DNA of 7,776 nt from the NCBI GenBank assembly GCA_003250275.1, contig QKGW01000022.1, positions 1-7,776 of the forward strand, in the 5' to 3' direction. The notes beneath the pieces are model-generated. The model had not been told where the DNA came from, did not search any database, and saw nothing but the letters and a program-made list of their open reading frames with translations. Below, piece by piece: positions 1 to 5,968 of the stretch. The position numbers and the translations under genes were made by a program. This DNA comes from Alphaproteobacteria bacterium (GTDB taxonomy: Bacteria; Pseudomonadota; Alphaproteobacteria; Rhodospirillales; Rhodospirillaceae). The first letter of the stretch is position 1, and each line of letters starts with the position of its first letter.

Positions 1-101
1 CCCTGGACGAACTTCGGGTAATCCGCCGTGCTGCGGTAAAGCAGCACGGCGATGACGAGGAATCCCACGAGCAGCAGGATTTCCGTGAGACGGCGGGACA
101 T
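1..101 (-). CDS. tctB: TctB-like small membrane subunit of a tripartite tricarboxylate transporter (5' end only)
   Basis: Only the first 33 codons are in the window. The ATG is at 101-99 on the minus strand, and the reading runs off the left edge. The peptide starts MSRRLTEI, then has a hydrophobic stretch (about residues 8-21) and ends near a 'ADYPKF' segment. TctB proteins are small four-helix membrane subunits whose first helix is followed by a similar Y-P motif. The start overlaps the stop of the upstream tctC-like gene by one base (TAATG), which points to translational coupling in one operon. The assignment rests mainly on this position, because 33 residues are too few for a firm family call. 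TctB with the large TctA forms the membrane part of a secondary transporter fed by a periplasmic binding protein; tctA is expected beyond the edge. Confidence 0.72.
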   Translation of the reverse strand, partial: MSRRLTEILLLVGFLVIAVLLYRSTADYPKFVQ

Positions 102-1048
102 TACCACGGGCTCTTGTCGTAGTAGCGCTGGGTTTCGGCCTGCAGATCACGCAGATACTTGAGGTATTCCGGTCCGGTCATCGGCAGGAGGAACTGGTTG
201 TCCTTGTCCGCCGCGGCCTGGAAGTCCTTGTCGGCCTGAATCTTGAGGAACAGGTCGTCGAGCTTGGCGAGGATCTTCGGGTCGGTCTTCGCCGGGGCGA
301 CGAAGCCGCGCGTCGCGGTCATCTCCACCGGATAGCCCTGTTCGGCGCCGGTCTGCACGTCGGGCAGGAGCTTGGTGCGCGCCTTGGTGAGGATCGCGAC
401 GATGCGTGCCTGGCCGGCCTTGTGCTGCGCGAACATCTGCGAGAGGTTCATGAAGCTCGCGTCGACGTGCGCGCCGAGGACCGCGGCCTTCTGCTCGGTC
501 GAGCCCTTGGTCGGCAGGAGGTTGAACTCGACGCCGGCGTTCTCCTCGAACTTCCGCGCGGCGATGAAGTCGTCGGAACCGATGCCGTTGACCGCGACGG
601 TGAGGCTCTTCGCCTTCGCCGCCTTGGCGAGGTCGCCGAGCGACTTGATCGCGCTGTCCTGCGGCACCACGACGATTTCCGGATCGTCGTTGAGGTTGCC
701 CATCACGTGGAAGCTGTCGAGGGTGTAGCGCGCCCGCTTGGAGACTACATGCGCCACCACCTGGGTGGTGAACACCATGCCGATGGTCTGGCCGTCGGGC
801 TTGGCGTCGGCGATTTCCTCGAAGCCCTTCTGTCCTCCCGAGCCGCCGACGTTCTTCACCACGAACTCGGCGTCGGGCCAGAATTTCTTCGCGGCGATGA
901 TGAACAGCCGCGCGGTGGCGTCGGTCGAGCCGCCCGCCTTCGACGGGACGACGATCGTCACCGGCCCGTTCGGGTAGTCGGCGGCGTGCGCCGCCAACGG
1001 CAGGGCCATACACATCGCGACGGCGACTGGGATGATGCGCTTGAGCAT
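101..1048 (-). CDS. tctC: Bug/TctC-family periplasmic substrate-binding protein of a tripartite tricarboxylate transporter
   Basis: This 315-residue protein is the usual length for the Bug (TctC) family of periplasmic binding proteins, which capture carboxylates and related small organics for the TctAB membrane unit. It begins with a Sec signal peptide: MLKR, a hydrophobic core to about residue 20, then an AHA|AD cleavage site near residues 22/23. C13 is not in a lipobox, so it is probably a soluble periplasmic protein. The mature start 'YPNGPVTIVVP', the 'GGSTDATAR' segment with its Asp, 'VVKNVGGSGGQKG' and 'KPDGQTIG' are the family's N-terminal signatures. The ATG is preceded by GGAGGAA four bases upstream (minus strand), supporting this start. 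It is transcribed toward tctB and overlaps it by one base. The ligand cannot be read from sequence; Bug proteins bind citrate, other dicarboxylates, amino acids, nicotinate or terephthalate. Confidence 0.92.
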   Translation of the reverse strand: MLKRIIPVAVAMCMALPLAAHAADYPNGPVTIVVPSKAGGSTDATARLFIIAAKKFWPDAEFVVKNVGGSGGQKGFEEIADAKPDGQTIGMVFTTQVVAHVVSKRARYTLDSFHVMGNLNDDPEIVVVPQDSAIKSLGDLAKAAKAKSLTVAVNGIGSDDFIAARKFEENAGVEFNLLPTKGSTEQKAAVLGAHVDASFMNLSQMFAQHKAGQARIVAILTKARTKLLPDVQTGAEQGYPVEMTATRGFVAPAKTDPKILAKLDDLFLKIQADKDFQAAADKDNQFLLPMTGPEYLKYLRDLQAETQRYYDKSPW

Positions 1049-1083
1049 TGGTTCCTCCGCGTTCGCCTGAGCGTTACAGGCAG

Positions 1084-1112
1084 ATTAAGTTTTTATGTAA
1101 TTTTTATGACAC
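1084..1112 (-). promoter_or_regulatory. Candidate sigma-70-type promoter for tctC-tctB
   Basis: On the minus strand GTGTCA (1112-1107, 4/6 to TTGACA) and CTTAAT (1089-1084, 4/6 to TATAAT) are separated by exactly 17 bases in the most AT-rich patch of the gap. Transcription would begin about 30 bases before the tctC start. The spacer contains a direct repeat on the plus strand, TTTTTATG at 1090-1097 and 1101-1108, 11 bases or about one helical turn apart, which could be an activator or repressor site. Seen by eye only. Confidence 0.35.
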
Positions 1113-1227
1113 TTACCGGTTATGTGCGCGCCTCCGGGGGAGTGTCAACCCGAGCTTTATGAAAACCCCCGGCAAGCGGCGCAACGGGGCGGATTTTTGC
1201 GGGTGTGCCACCCGTTGGAGCAGCGGG

Positions 1228-1277
1228 CTTGCGTGGGCGGCGCGGGGCGCGCAAGGTTGCGTCTTGCAGCACGCAAG
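1228..1277. repeat. Alternating CTTGC/GCAAG elements at 22-base spacing, possible operator
   Basis: CTTGCG lies at 1228-1233, CGCAAG at 1250-1255, CTTGC at 1263-1267 and CGCAAG at 1272-1277. The first, second and fourth start exactly 22 bases apart, about two helical turns. The copies at 1250 and 1272 extend to a near-direct repeat, CGCAAGGTTGCG and CGCAAGGTGCG. Such phased, alternating half-sites resemble a binding array for a dimeric regulator of tctC or the symporter, but no such regulator is tied to them. Confidence 0.4.
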
Positions 1278-1452
1278 GTGCGAAATTTTTGTTCAATCGT
1301 GCCTGTTTTTTAGACATACCGGCTTGACAGTTGCCGGGGAATCGGTGATTCCTGCCCGCTTCCCGCAACCGGCGGGTTCTGCGGTGCAACCCTGGGGGTA
1401 GGGTGCCCGCGGCTGATCCCAAAAATGTTAGAAAAACAACAAGAAACCTATC

Positions 1453-1457
1453 GGAGG
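1453..1457 (+). promoter_or_regulatory. Ribosome binding site of the NSS symporter
   Basis: GGAGG sits eight bases before the ATG at 1466 and fixes the start that gives the conserved NSS N-terminus. Confidence 0.8.
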
Positions 1458-1465
1458 ACTGACCT

Positions 1466-2827
1466 ATGCAGGCACGTGGCAATTGGTCGTCGAAATTCGG
1501 ATTCGTCATGGCGGCGGCCGGATCGGCGATCGGCCTCGGCAACATCTGGAAGTTTCCGTACGTCGCGGGGGCGAATGGCGGCGGCGGATTCCTTCTGATC
1601 TATCTTGCGATCGTCGCGACCATCGGCTTCTCGGTGCTGATGGCCGAACTCGTCATCGGCCGCTCCACCCAGCGCAATCCGGTGGGTGCGATCAAGCGCT
1701 TGCAGGGCGGTAAGTGGTGGCCGCTGATCGGCTACGCGGGGATCATCACCGCGTTCGTGATCCTGTCCTATTACGTCGTCGTCGCCGGGTGGACGCTCGC
1801 GTACATCTTCAAGAGCGCCTCGGGCCTGCTCGCCACCACCGACGACAAGGCGCTCGGCGGCATGTTCACCGGCTTCATCAGCGATCCGGTCGAGCCGGTG
1901 CTGTGGGCGGGCGCGTTCACCGCGCTCACCGTGTTCGTCGTCATCGGCGGTGTCAACCAGGGCCTCGAACGCTCCAGCCGCATTCTCATGCCGGCGCTGT
2001 TCGGCCTCGTGGTGATCCTCTGCATCCGCTCGCTCACCCTGCCGGGTGCGGGCGCGGGCTGGGATTTCTTCACCACGCCGGACTGGAGCAAGGTCACCTT
2101 CCAGACCGTCATCGACGCGCTCGGCCAGGCGTTCTTCTCGCTCTCGCTCGGCATGGGCACGATCATCACCTACGGCTCGTATCTCTCGCGCGATACCGAC
2201 GTGGTGGAATCCGGCTTCACCGTGGTGTCGCTCGACACCCTGATCGCGGTGATGGCGGGCGTGATGATCCTGCCCGCGGTGTTCGCCTTCGGTCTCGACC
2301 CGGCGGCGGGTCCGGGCCTCACCTTCATCACCCTGCCGCACGTGTTCGCGCAGATGACCGGCGGCGTGTTCTTCGGGCCGCTGTTCTTCGTCCTGCTCGC
2401 GATCGCGGCGCTCACCTCGGCGGTGTCGCTCCTCGAGGTGGTGACCGCCTACTTCGTCGACGAGCTCGGCTGGAAGCGCAAGACCTGCACGATCTGGGCG
2501 GGCGTCGTGGCGTTCCTGCTCTGCATCCCGTCGTCGCTGTCGCTCGGCGTGTGGAGCGACGCGACGCTGTTCGGCAAGGGCTTCCTCGACATCATGGACT
2601 TCCTCGCGACCAACCTGATGCTGCCGATCGGCGGCATGGCGATCTCGCTGTTCGTCGGTTGGGTGGTGCCGAAGGAGATGATGGACGACTTCTGCTCGGG
2701 CAATCCGAAGCTCGGCAACCTCGCCAAGGTGTGGCTGTTCTTCGTCCGCATCGTCAGCCCGCTCGCGATCTTCGTGGTGCTACTGAACGGTCTGCCGTTC
2801 GTCGCGCCCTATCTCCCCTGGAACTGA
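1466..2827 (+). CDS. Neurotransmitter:sodium symporter (NSS/SNF) family transporter, probably Na+-coupled amino-acid uptake
   Basis: This 453-residue, very hydrophobic inner-membrane protein has the length of compact bacterial NSS members (LeuT fold, 11-12 helices). The unwound TM1 motif 'GSAIGLGNIWKFPY' spans residues 19-32; G19, A21, I22 and N26 match LeuT sodium-site positions G20, A22, V23 and N27. It is followed by 'NGGGGF'. TM6 carries 'SLSLGMGTIITYGSYL', the counterpart of LeuT's Na1/substrate segment with its Thr. In TM7, LeuT N286 is replaced by D257 and LeuT E290 by A261, a pattern I recall from other bacterial NSS members. It is expected to import an amino acid or related zwitterion with Na+; the substrate is not predictable. 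GGAGG at 1453-1457 supports the start. It is a single-gene unit: divergent from tctC and closed by a terminator at 2854-2881. Confidence 0.93.
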   Translation: MQARGNWSSKFGFVMAAAGSAIGLGNIWKFPYVAGANGGGGFLLIYLAIVATIGFSVLMAELVIGRSTQRNPVGAIKRLQGGKWWPLIGYAGIITAFVILSYYVVVAGWTLAYIFKSASGLLATTDDKALGGMFTGFISDPVEPVLWAGAFTALTVFVVIGGVNQGLERSSRILMPALFGLVVILCIRSLTLPGAGAGWDFFTTPDWSKVTFQTVIDALGQAFFSLSLGMGTIITYGSYLSRDTDVVESGFTVVSLDTLIAVMAGVMILPAVFAFGLDPAAGPGLTFITLPHVFAQMTGGVFFGPLFFVLLAIAALTSAVSLLEVVTAYFVDELGWKRKTCTIWAGVVAFLLCIPSSLSLGVWSDATLFGKGFLDIMDFLATNLMLPIGGMAISLFVGWVVPKEMMDDFCSGNPKLGNLAKVWLFFVRIVSPLAIFVVLLNGLPFVAPYLPWN

Positions 2828-2853
2828 GCCGGGGGGGGCAATCCGGAAACGCG

Positions 2854-2881
2854 AAAGGCCGGGGTTCGCCCCGGCCTTTTT
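2854..2881 (+). terminator. Rho-independent terminator after the NSS gene
   Basis: An 11-bp perfect stem, AAAGGCCGGGG (2854-2864) with CCCCGGCCTTT (2869-2879), closes on a stable TTCG tetraloop and ends in TTTTT (2877-2881). It lies 26 bases after the symporter stop. Because the stem starts with AAA it could also act weakly in the minus direction, for the XRE-cupin gene ending at 2896, but that side has only three Ts. Confidence 0.9.
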
Positions 2882-2895
2882 CACCTGCGCCGCTC

Positions 2896-3465
2896 TCAGA
2901 GGTACGGCGGGGTGCAGGCGGAAACGAGGGTGCAGGTCTCGTCGAACGGGTTGCGGAAGCGGTGCGGCAGGCGGCTGTCGAAAAGATAGGAATCGCCGGG
3001 GCCGAGGATGTACTTGTGGTCCTCGACGGTGAGTTCCATCCGCCCGGAGATGACGATGCCGCCCTCCTGGCTTTCGTGCTTGAGCATCGTGCGGCCGGTG
3101 TCCGCGCCCGGCTGGTAGGTCTCGAAGAGGATCTGGAGCTGGTGCTTGTGAGCGTCGCCGACCTGGCGGAACGACACCCGGCCCTCGTTCTTGCGCTCGA
3201 TCTCCGAGGCGATCTCGGGCATCTCCTCGGCGGTGAAGACGATCCGCTCGGGCGCGGGGACCTCCTGGCTGAAGAACTCGGAGAGGGTCATCGGCAGGCC
3301 TTCGAGCACCTTGCGCAGGCTCGCCACCGACGGGCTGTTGCGGTTCTGCTCGATCAGCGAAATCGTGCCGTTGGTGACGCCCGCACGGCGCGCCAGCTCG
3401 CGCTGCGACAGCCCGGCGGCTTCGCGCACCACCTTGAGGCGCGTTCCCACGTCGAATTCCATCAT
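2896..3465 (-). CDS. XRE-family HTH regulator with C-terminal cupin domain (PuuR-like)
   Basis: This 189-residue regulator has an N-terminal XRE helix-turn-helix at about residues 8-62, with 'GLSQRELARRAGVTNGTISL' and 'SPSVASLRKVLEGL'. A C-terminal cupin_2 barrel covers about residues 112-185, containing 'HESQEGG' (H130, E134), 'VISGRMEL', 'LGPGDSYLF' and 'LPHRFRNP' (H168). Length and architecture match PuuR, the Escherichia coli repressor of putrescine catabolism, and other small-molecule-sensing XRE-cupins. No polyamine gene is visible, so I do not transfer the name. Two consecutive ATGs open the frame; GGAG (minus 3472-3469) is three bases before the first and six before the second, so translation may start at 3462, removing one Met. 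It is divergent from the reductase gene across 120 bases and may control that gene as well as itself. Effector unknown. Confidence 0.9.
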   Translation of the reverse strand: MMEFDVGTRLKVVREAAGLSQRELARRAGVTNGTISLIEQNRNSPSVASLRKVLEGLPMTLSEFFSQEVPAPERIVFTAEEMPEIASEIERKNEGRVSFRQVGDAHKHQLQILFETYQPGADTGRTMLKHESQEGGIVISGRMELTVEDHKYILGPGDSYLFDSRLPHRFRNPFDETCTLVSACTPPYL

Positions 3466-3491
3466 CCACTCCGGAGGTCCATCCCCAGCGC

Positions 3492-3530
3492 ATTCTAAAG
3501 CAAAGGGGGGAGCGGTCCAGTCAATGATTG
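3492..3530 (-). promoter_or_regulatory. Candidate promoter and operator of the XRE-cupin gene
   Basis: Plus-strand CAATGATTG (3522-3530) is a perfect odd-centre palindrome. On the minus strand it overlaps TTGACT (3524-3519), a good -35, and TTTAGA (3499-3494) or TAGAAT (3497-3492) downstream could be the -10, although the spacing (19 or 21) is long. A palindrome over the -35 fits autorepression by the adjacent XRE-cupin protein. On the plus strand TTGGCT (3529-3534) with TAGGCT (3551-3556), 16 bases apart, is a weak promoter candidate for the reductase, so one operator could serve both genes. Confidence 0.35.
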
Positions 3531-3585
3531 GCTTTTCCCGGTGCGCAGCTTAGGCTTTTCGCCTCGGACCGACAGGGAGGCGACG

Positions 3586-4512
3586 ATGCGGATACTGGTG
3601 GTGGGCGCCGGCGGAATCGGCGGGTATTTCGGCGGGCGGTTGCTCGAAGCGGGGCGCGACGTGGTCTTTCTGGTGCGGCCCAACCGCGCCGCCGAGCTGG
3701 CCGAGACCGGCCTCGCGATCCGCAGCCCCTTCGGCGATTTCCATCACCCGGCGCCGCCGGTGGTCACCGACGCGGCGATGGCCGGTCCGGTCGATCTCGT
3801 TCTCTTGAGTTGCAAGGCCTACGACCTCGACGGCGCGATCGCCGGGTTCGCTCCGGCGATGGGGCCGGAGACGCTGGTGCTGCCGCTTCTCAACGGCATG
3901 GCCCACATCGCCGCGCTCGACGCCGCGTTCGGCCCGGCGCGGGTGCTCGGCGGGCTGTGCCAGATTTCCGTGGCGCGCGATGCCGAGGGCCGCATCGGCC
4001 ACTTCAACGACGCCCACAATCTCGTCTGCGGCGACCGCGACGACCCGCAGTCGGAGAAGATCGCGCGGGTCGAGAGCGCGCTCGCCGACGCCGGGTTCGC
4101 GCTGCGGATCTCGCCCGCGATCACCCAGGAGATGTGGGAGAAGTGGGTGTTCATCGCCGCCTGCGCCGGGATCACCTGCCTGATGCGCGCGTCGGTGGGC
4201 GACATCGTCACCGCCGGAGGCGGCGACGTCGTGCTCGACCTCTTCGACGAGTGCTGCGCGATCGCGGCGGCGAAGGGCTTCCCGCCCGGCGCGGCGATGG
4301 TCGAGCAGAGCCGGGGAATCCTCGCCAACCCGAAATCGGCGCTGATGGCCTCGATGCTGCGCGACGTCGAACGTGGCGCGGCGACCGAGGCCGATCACAT
4401 CCTCGGCGCGCTGCTGCGCGAGGGGACCAACGGCGCGGGCGCGCCGATCCTCCGCCTCGCCAATCTCCACCTCAAGGCCTACGACGCGCGGCGCGTCCGC
4501 GAGGGCGGCTGA
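3586..4512 (+). CDS. Ketopantoate reductase (ApbA/PanE) family NAD(P)-dependent oxidoreductase
   Basis: The 308-residue protein matches the family length (E. coli PanE is 303). It reads as a 2-dehydropantoate 2-reductase: NADPH reduces ketopantoate to pantoate for coenzyme A synthesis in the cytosol. The Rossmann motif GAGGIGG is at residues 7-13. Family active-site residues are present: 'LNGM' with N103 (E. coli N98), 'EMWEKWVF' with K186 (catalytic K176) and 'SMLRDVERGAATEADH' with E268 (E256). I chose the ATG at 3586 because GGGAGG ends five bases before it and the Rossmann strand starts at once. A GTG start at 3541 would add 15 residues with no ribosome site. It is divergent from an XRE-cupin regulator rather than next to panB or panC, so it may be a paralogue acting on another 2-oxo acid, a common situation in this family. 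Confidence 0.9.
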   Translation: MRILVVGAGGIGGYFGGRLLEAGRDVVFLVRPNRAAELAETGLAIRSPFGDFHHPAPPVVTDAAMAGPVDLVLLSCKAYDLDGAIAGFAPAMGPETLVLPLLNGMAHIAALDAAFGPARVLGGLCQISVARDAEGRIGHFNDAHNLVCGDRDDPQSEKIARVESALADAGFALRISPAITQEMWEKWVFIAACAGITCLMRASVGDIVTAGGGDVVLDLFDECCAIAAAKGFPPGAAMVEQSRGILANPKSALMASMLRDVERGAATEADHILGALLREGTNGAGAPILRLANLHLKAYDARRVREGG

Positions 4513-4515
4513 TCA
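4510..4515. other. Shared TGATCA junction of two convergent stop codons
   Basis: The TGA of the plus-strand reductase (4510-4512) and the TGA of the minus-strand mntH (read from 4515-4513) are back to back, forming the palindrome TGATCA. There is no intergenic base and no hairpin-plus-T terminator on either side, so the 3' ends of both transcripts are expected to overlap. Confidence 0.9.
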
Positions 4516-5805
4516 GGCGAGGCCGAAGGCCTCGCCGAGCAACACGAAGTTGAGGCACAGCACCAGCACGCAGCCGACGATCGCGGCGACCTGGGTGCGC
4601 TTGGCGTTGGCGTAGGCGCCCATGATCCGGCGCTGGCCGGTGAACCACACCAGCGCGAGCATCGGCGCGGGCAGGGCGAAGCTCAGCACCACCTGGCTCA
4701 TCACCAGCGCGCGGGTGGCGTCCACCCCCATTGCGACGATCGCGAACGCCGGCGCCATGGTGATCAGGCGGCGCAGCCAGATCGGGATGCGGAAGCCGAC
4801 GAAGCCCTGCATGATCATCTGCCCCGCCATCGTGCCGACCACCGACGACGACACCCCCGAAGCGATCAGCGAGAACAGGAAGATCCCCGCCGCCGCGCCG
4901 CCCAGAAGCGGCGTGAGGGTGTGATACGCGGTCTCGATCTCGGCGACCTCGGGGTGGCCGGAGTGGAAGGCGGCGGCGGCCATCATCACCATCGCGGCGT
5001 TGACGAGACCGGCGAGCGCGAGCGCGATCACCACCTCGCGGTTGGAGAAGCCGAGCAGGCGGCGGCGCTCGTCGTCGTTGCGCGCCGGCGCGCGGCCCTG
5101 GGTGAGGCCGGAGTGGAGGTAGACCGCGTGCGGCATCACCGTCGCGCCGACGATGCCGACGGCGATGGTGAGCGCGCCCACGTCGGCGAGGTGCGGCACC
5201 GTCGCGCCGTAGGCGGCGGCGCCCCAGTCGACCGGCGCGATCAGCATTTCGGTGAGGTAGCACAGGCCGATTGCGCCGACCATGCCGCCGATCGCAAGCT
5301 CCATCGGCCGGTAGCCCTTGCCCTGGAGCAGCAGGATCGCATAGGTGAGCACCGCGGTGACGCCCATGCCCGCCATCAGCGGCAGGCCGAAAAGCAGCGA
5401 GAAGCCGATCGCGCCGCCGACGAATTCGGCGAGGTCGGTCGCCATCGCGGCGATCTCGGAGACCACCCACATCGTCCACACCAGCGGCTTCGGCAGTTCG
5501 TCGCGGCAGACCTCGGCGAGGTTGCGGTTGGTGACGATGCCGAGCTTGGCGGAAAGCGCCTGGAACAGCATCGCGATGAGGTTCGCCACCACCACCACCC
5601 ACAGCAGCGAATAGCCGTAGTGGCTGCCCGCCTGGATGTTGGTGGCGAAGTTGCCGGGGTCCATGTAGGCGATCGAGGCGATCACCGCCGGACCCGCGAA
5701 CAGCAGCGCCGAACGCGGCCCGCGCCGCCGCCCGTCGAGAACCTCGCGGATCTTGAGGGTGGTGGAGTCGATCAGGCCGGGTGCGGGGACTGCGTGTTCG
5801 GACAT
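4513..5805 (-). CDS. mntH: NRAMP-family divalent metal transporter, Mn(II)/Fe(II) uptake
   Basis: This 430-residue inner-membrane protein is a bacterial NRAMP, a proton-coupled importer of Mn(II) and to some degree Fe(II). The TM1 metal-binding motif is intact as 'DPGN' (D49, N52), and the TM6 motif is 'MPHAVYLHSGL' (M224, H226, H231). D, N and M are the ion ligands in NRAMP structures. The hydrophilic N-terminus of about 32 residues is slightly longer than in E. coli MntH. GGAGG (minus 5816-5812) lies six bases before the ATG. It is divergent from an mntR-type regulator, strongly supporting manganese as the physiological substrate. Its stop directly abuts that of the convergent reductase gene with no intervening terminator, so its transcript probably continues antisense into that gene. 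Confidence 0.96.
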   Translation of the reverse strand: MSEHAVPAPGLIDSTTLKIREVLDGRRRGPRSALLFAGPAVIASIAYMDPGNFATNIQAGSHYGYSLLWVVVVANLIAMLFQALSAKLGIVTNRNLAEVCRDELPKPLVWTMWVVSEIAAMATDLAEFVGGAIGFSLLFGLPLMAGMGVTAVLTYAILLLQGKGYRPMELAIGGMVGAIGLCYLTEMLIAPVDWGAAAYGATVPHLADVGALTIAVGIVGATVMPHAVYLHSGLTQGRAPARNDDERRRLLGFSNREVVIALALAGLVNAAMVMMAAAAFHSGHPEVAEIETAYHTLTPLLGGAAAGIFLFSLIASGVSSSVVGTMAGQMIMQGFVGFRIPIWLRRLITMAPAFAIVAMGVDATRALVMSQVVLSFALPAPMLALVWFTGQRRIMGAYANAKRTQVAAIVGCVLVLCLNFVLLGEAFGLA

Positions 5806-5833
5806 GAGAAACCTCCGATCTGAAGCCGATCTA

Positions 5834-5871
5834 AATATAGGTCATGCTATACTCCATGCTAGGCGCTATAC
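5834..5871 (-). promoter_or_regulatory. Candidate mntH promoter overlapped by putative MntR operator repeats
   Basis: On the minus strand CTAGCA (5862-5857, 3/6) and TATATT (5839-5834, 5/6) are 17 bases apart; transcription would start just before the mntH leader. Plus-strand GCTATAC occurs twice (5846-5852 and 5865-5871), CATGCTA twice (5843-5849 and 5855-5861), and TATAG (5836-5840) is inverted relative to CTATA (5847-5851). E. coli MntR sites are built on CATAGC/GCTATG half-sites, close to these TATAGC/GCTATA units. They cover the -35, spacer and -10, as expected for manganese-dependent repression. Sequence by eye, no footprint. Confidence 0.5.
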
Positions 5872-5913
5872 CATCCGGTTGTTCCGTTGCGGATGATCGG
5901 CGGCGTCGATGGA

Positions 5914-5942
5914 TTGGCCCGCCGCGCGAAATCGCGTACCCT
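5914..5942 (+). promoter_or_regulatory. Weak candidate promoter for mntR
   Basis: TTGGCC (5914-5919) and TACCCT (5937-5942) are 17 bases apart, about 26 bases before the mntR start. Matches to consensus are 4/6 and 3/6, so this is tentative. It lies well away from the GCTATA repeats, which would let mntR be expressed while mntH is repressed. Confidence 0.25.
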
Positions 5943-5968
5943 CGCGCAATCAACCGAAGGAAGGGGCG

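Larger units (their letters stand above)
1049..1465. other. 417-base gene-free divergent control region between tctC and the NSS symporter
   Basis: No open frame here has a credible start, ribosome site or protein-like composition. The region is AT-rich at 1081-1110 and then turns GC-rich with short repeats: a 15-base palindrome CGGGTG-TGC-CACCCG at 1200-1214; alternating CTTGC/GCAAG elements at 1228-1277; and CCGGC-N9-GCCGG at 1319-1337 with TTGACA in its loop. The last 55 bases (1411-1465) are purine- and A-rich, ending in a clear Shine-Dalgarno before the symporter. No riboswitch class was recognised. A long leader for the symporter is possible, but its promoter is not clear: TTGACA at 1324-1329 lacks a good -10 partner. 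Confidence 0.6.

Noticed and set aside
1324..1352. TTGACA at 1324-1329 as the -35 of the symporter promoter
   Set aside because: No acceptable -10 lies 16-18 bases downstream (GATTCC/ATTCCT), and the hexamer sits in a hairpin loop.
1048..1401. A 117-codon plus-strand frame in the tctC-NSS gap
   Set aside because: No ribosome site, no recognisable protein pattern, and it crosses several inverted repeats; more likely non-coding.
1714..3498. A 594-codon plus-strand open frame across the symporter and regulator genes
   Set aside because: It is extremely Arg/His/Gly-rich, overlaps the NSS gene in another frame and runs antisense through the XRE-cupin gene; both of those are clear family members. 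A GC-rich shadow frame.
4472..5602. A 376-codon minus-strand open frame over mntH
   Set aside because: Out of frame with mntH, Arg/Gly/Asp repetitive composition and no ribosome site; mntH has intact DPGN and MPH motifs.
5909..5968. Upstream in-frame ATG extending MntR by 20 residues
   Set aside because: No Shine-Dalgarno before it, whereas AGGAAGGGG precedes the ATG at 5969, and the extension has no family similarity I can see.
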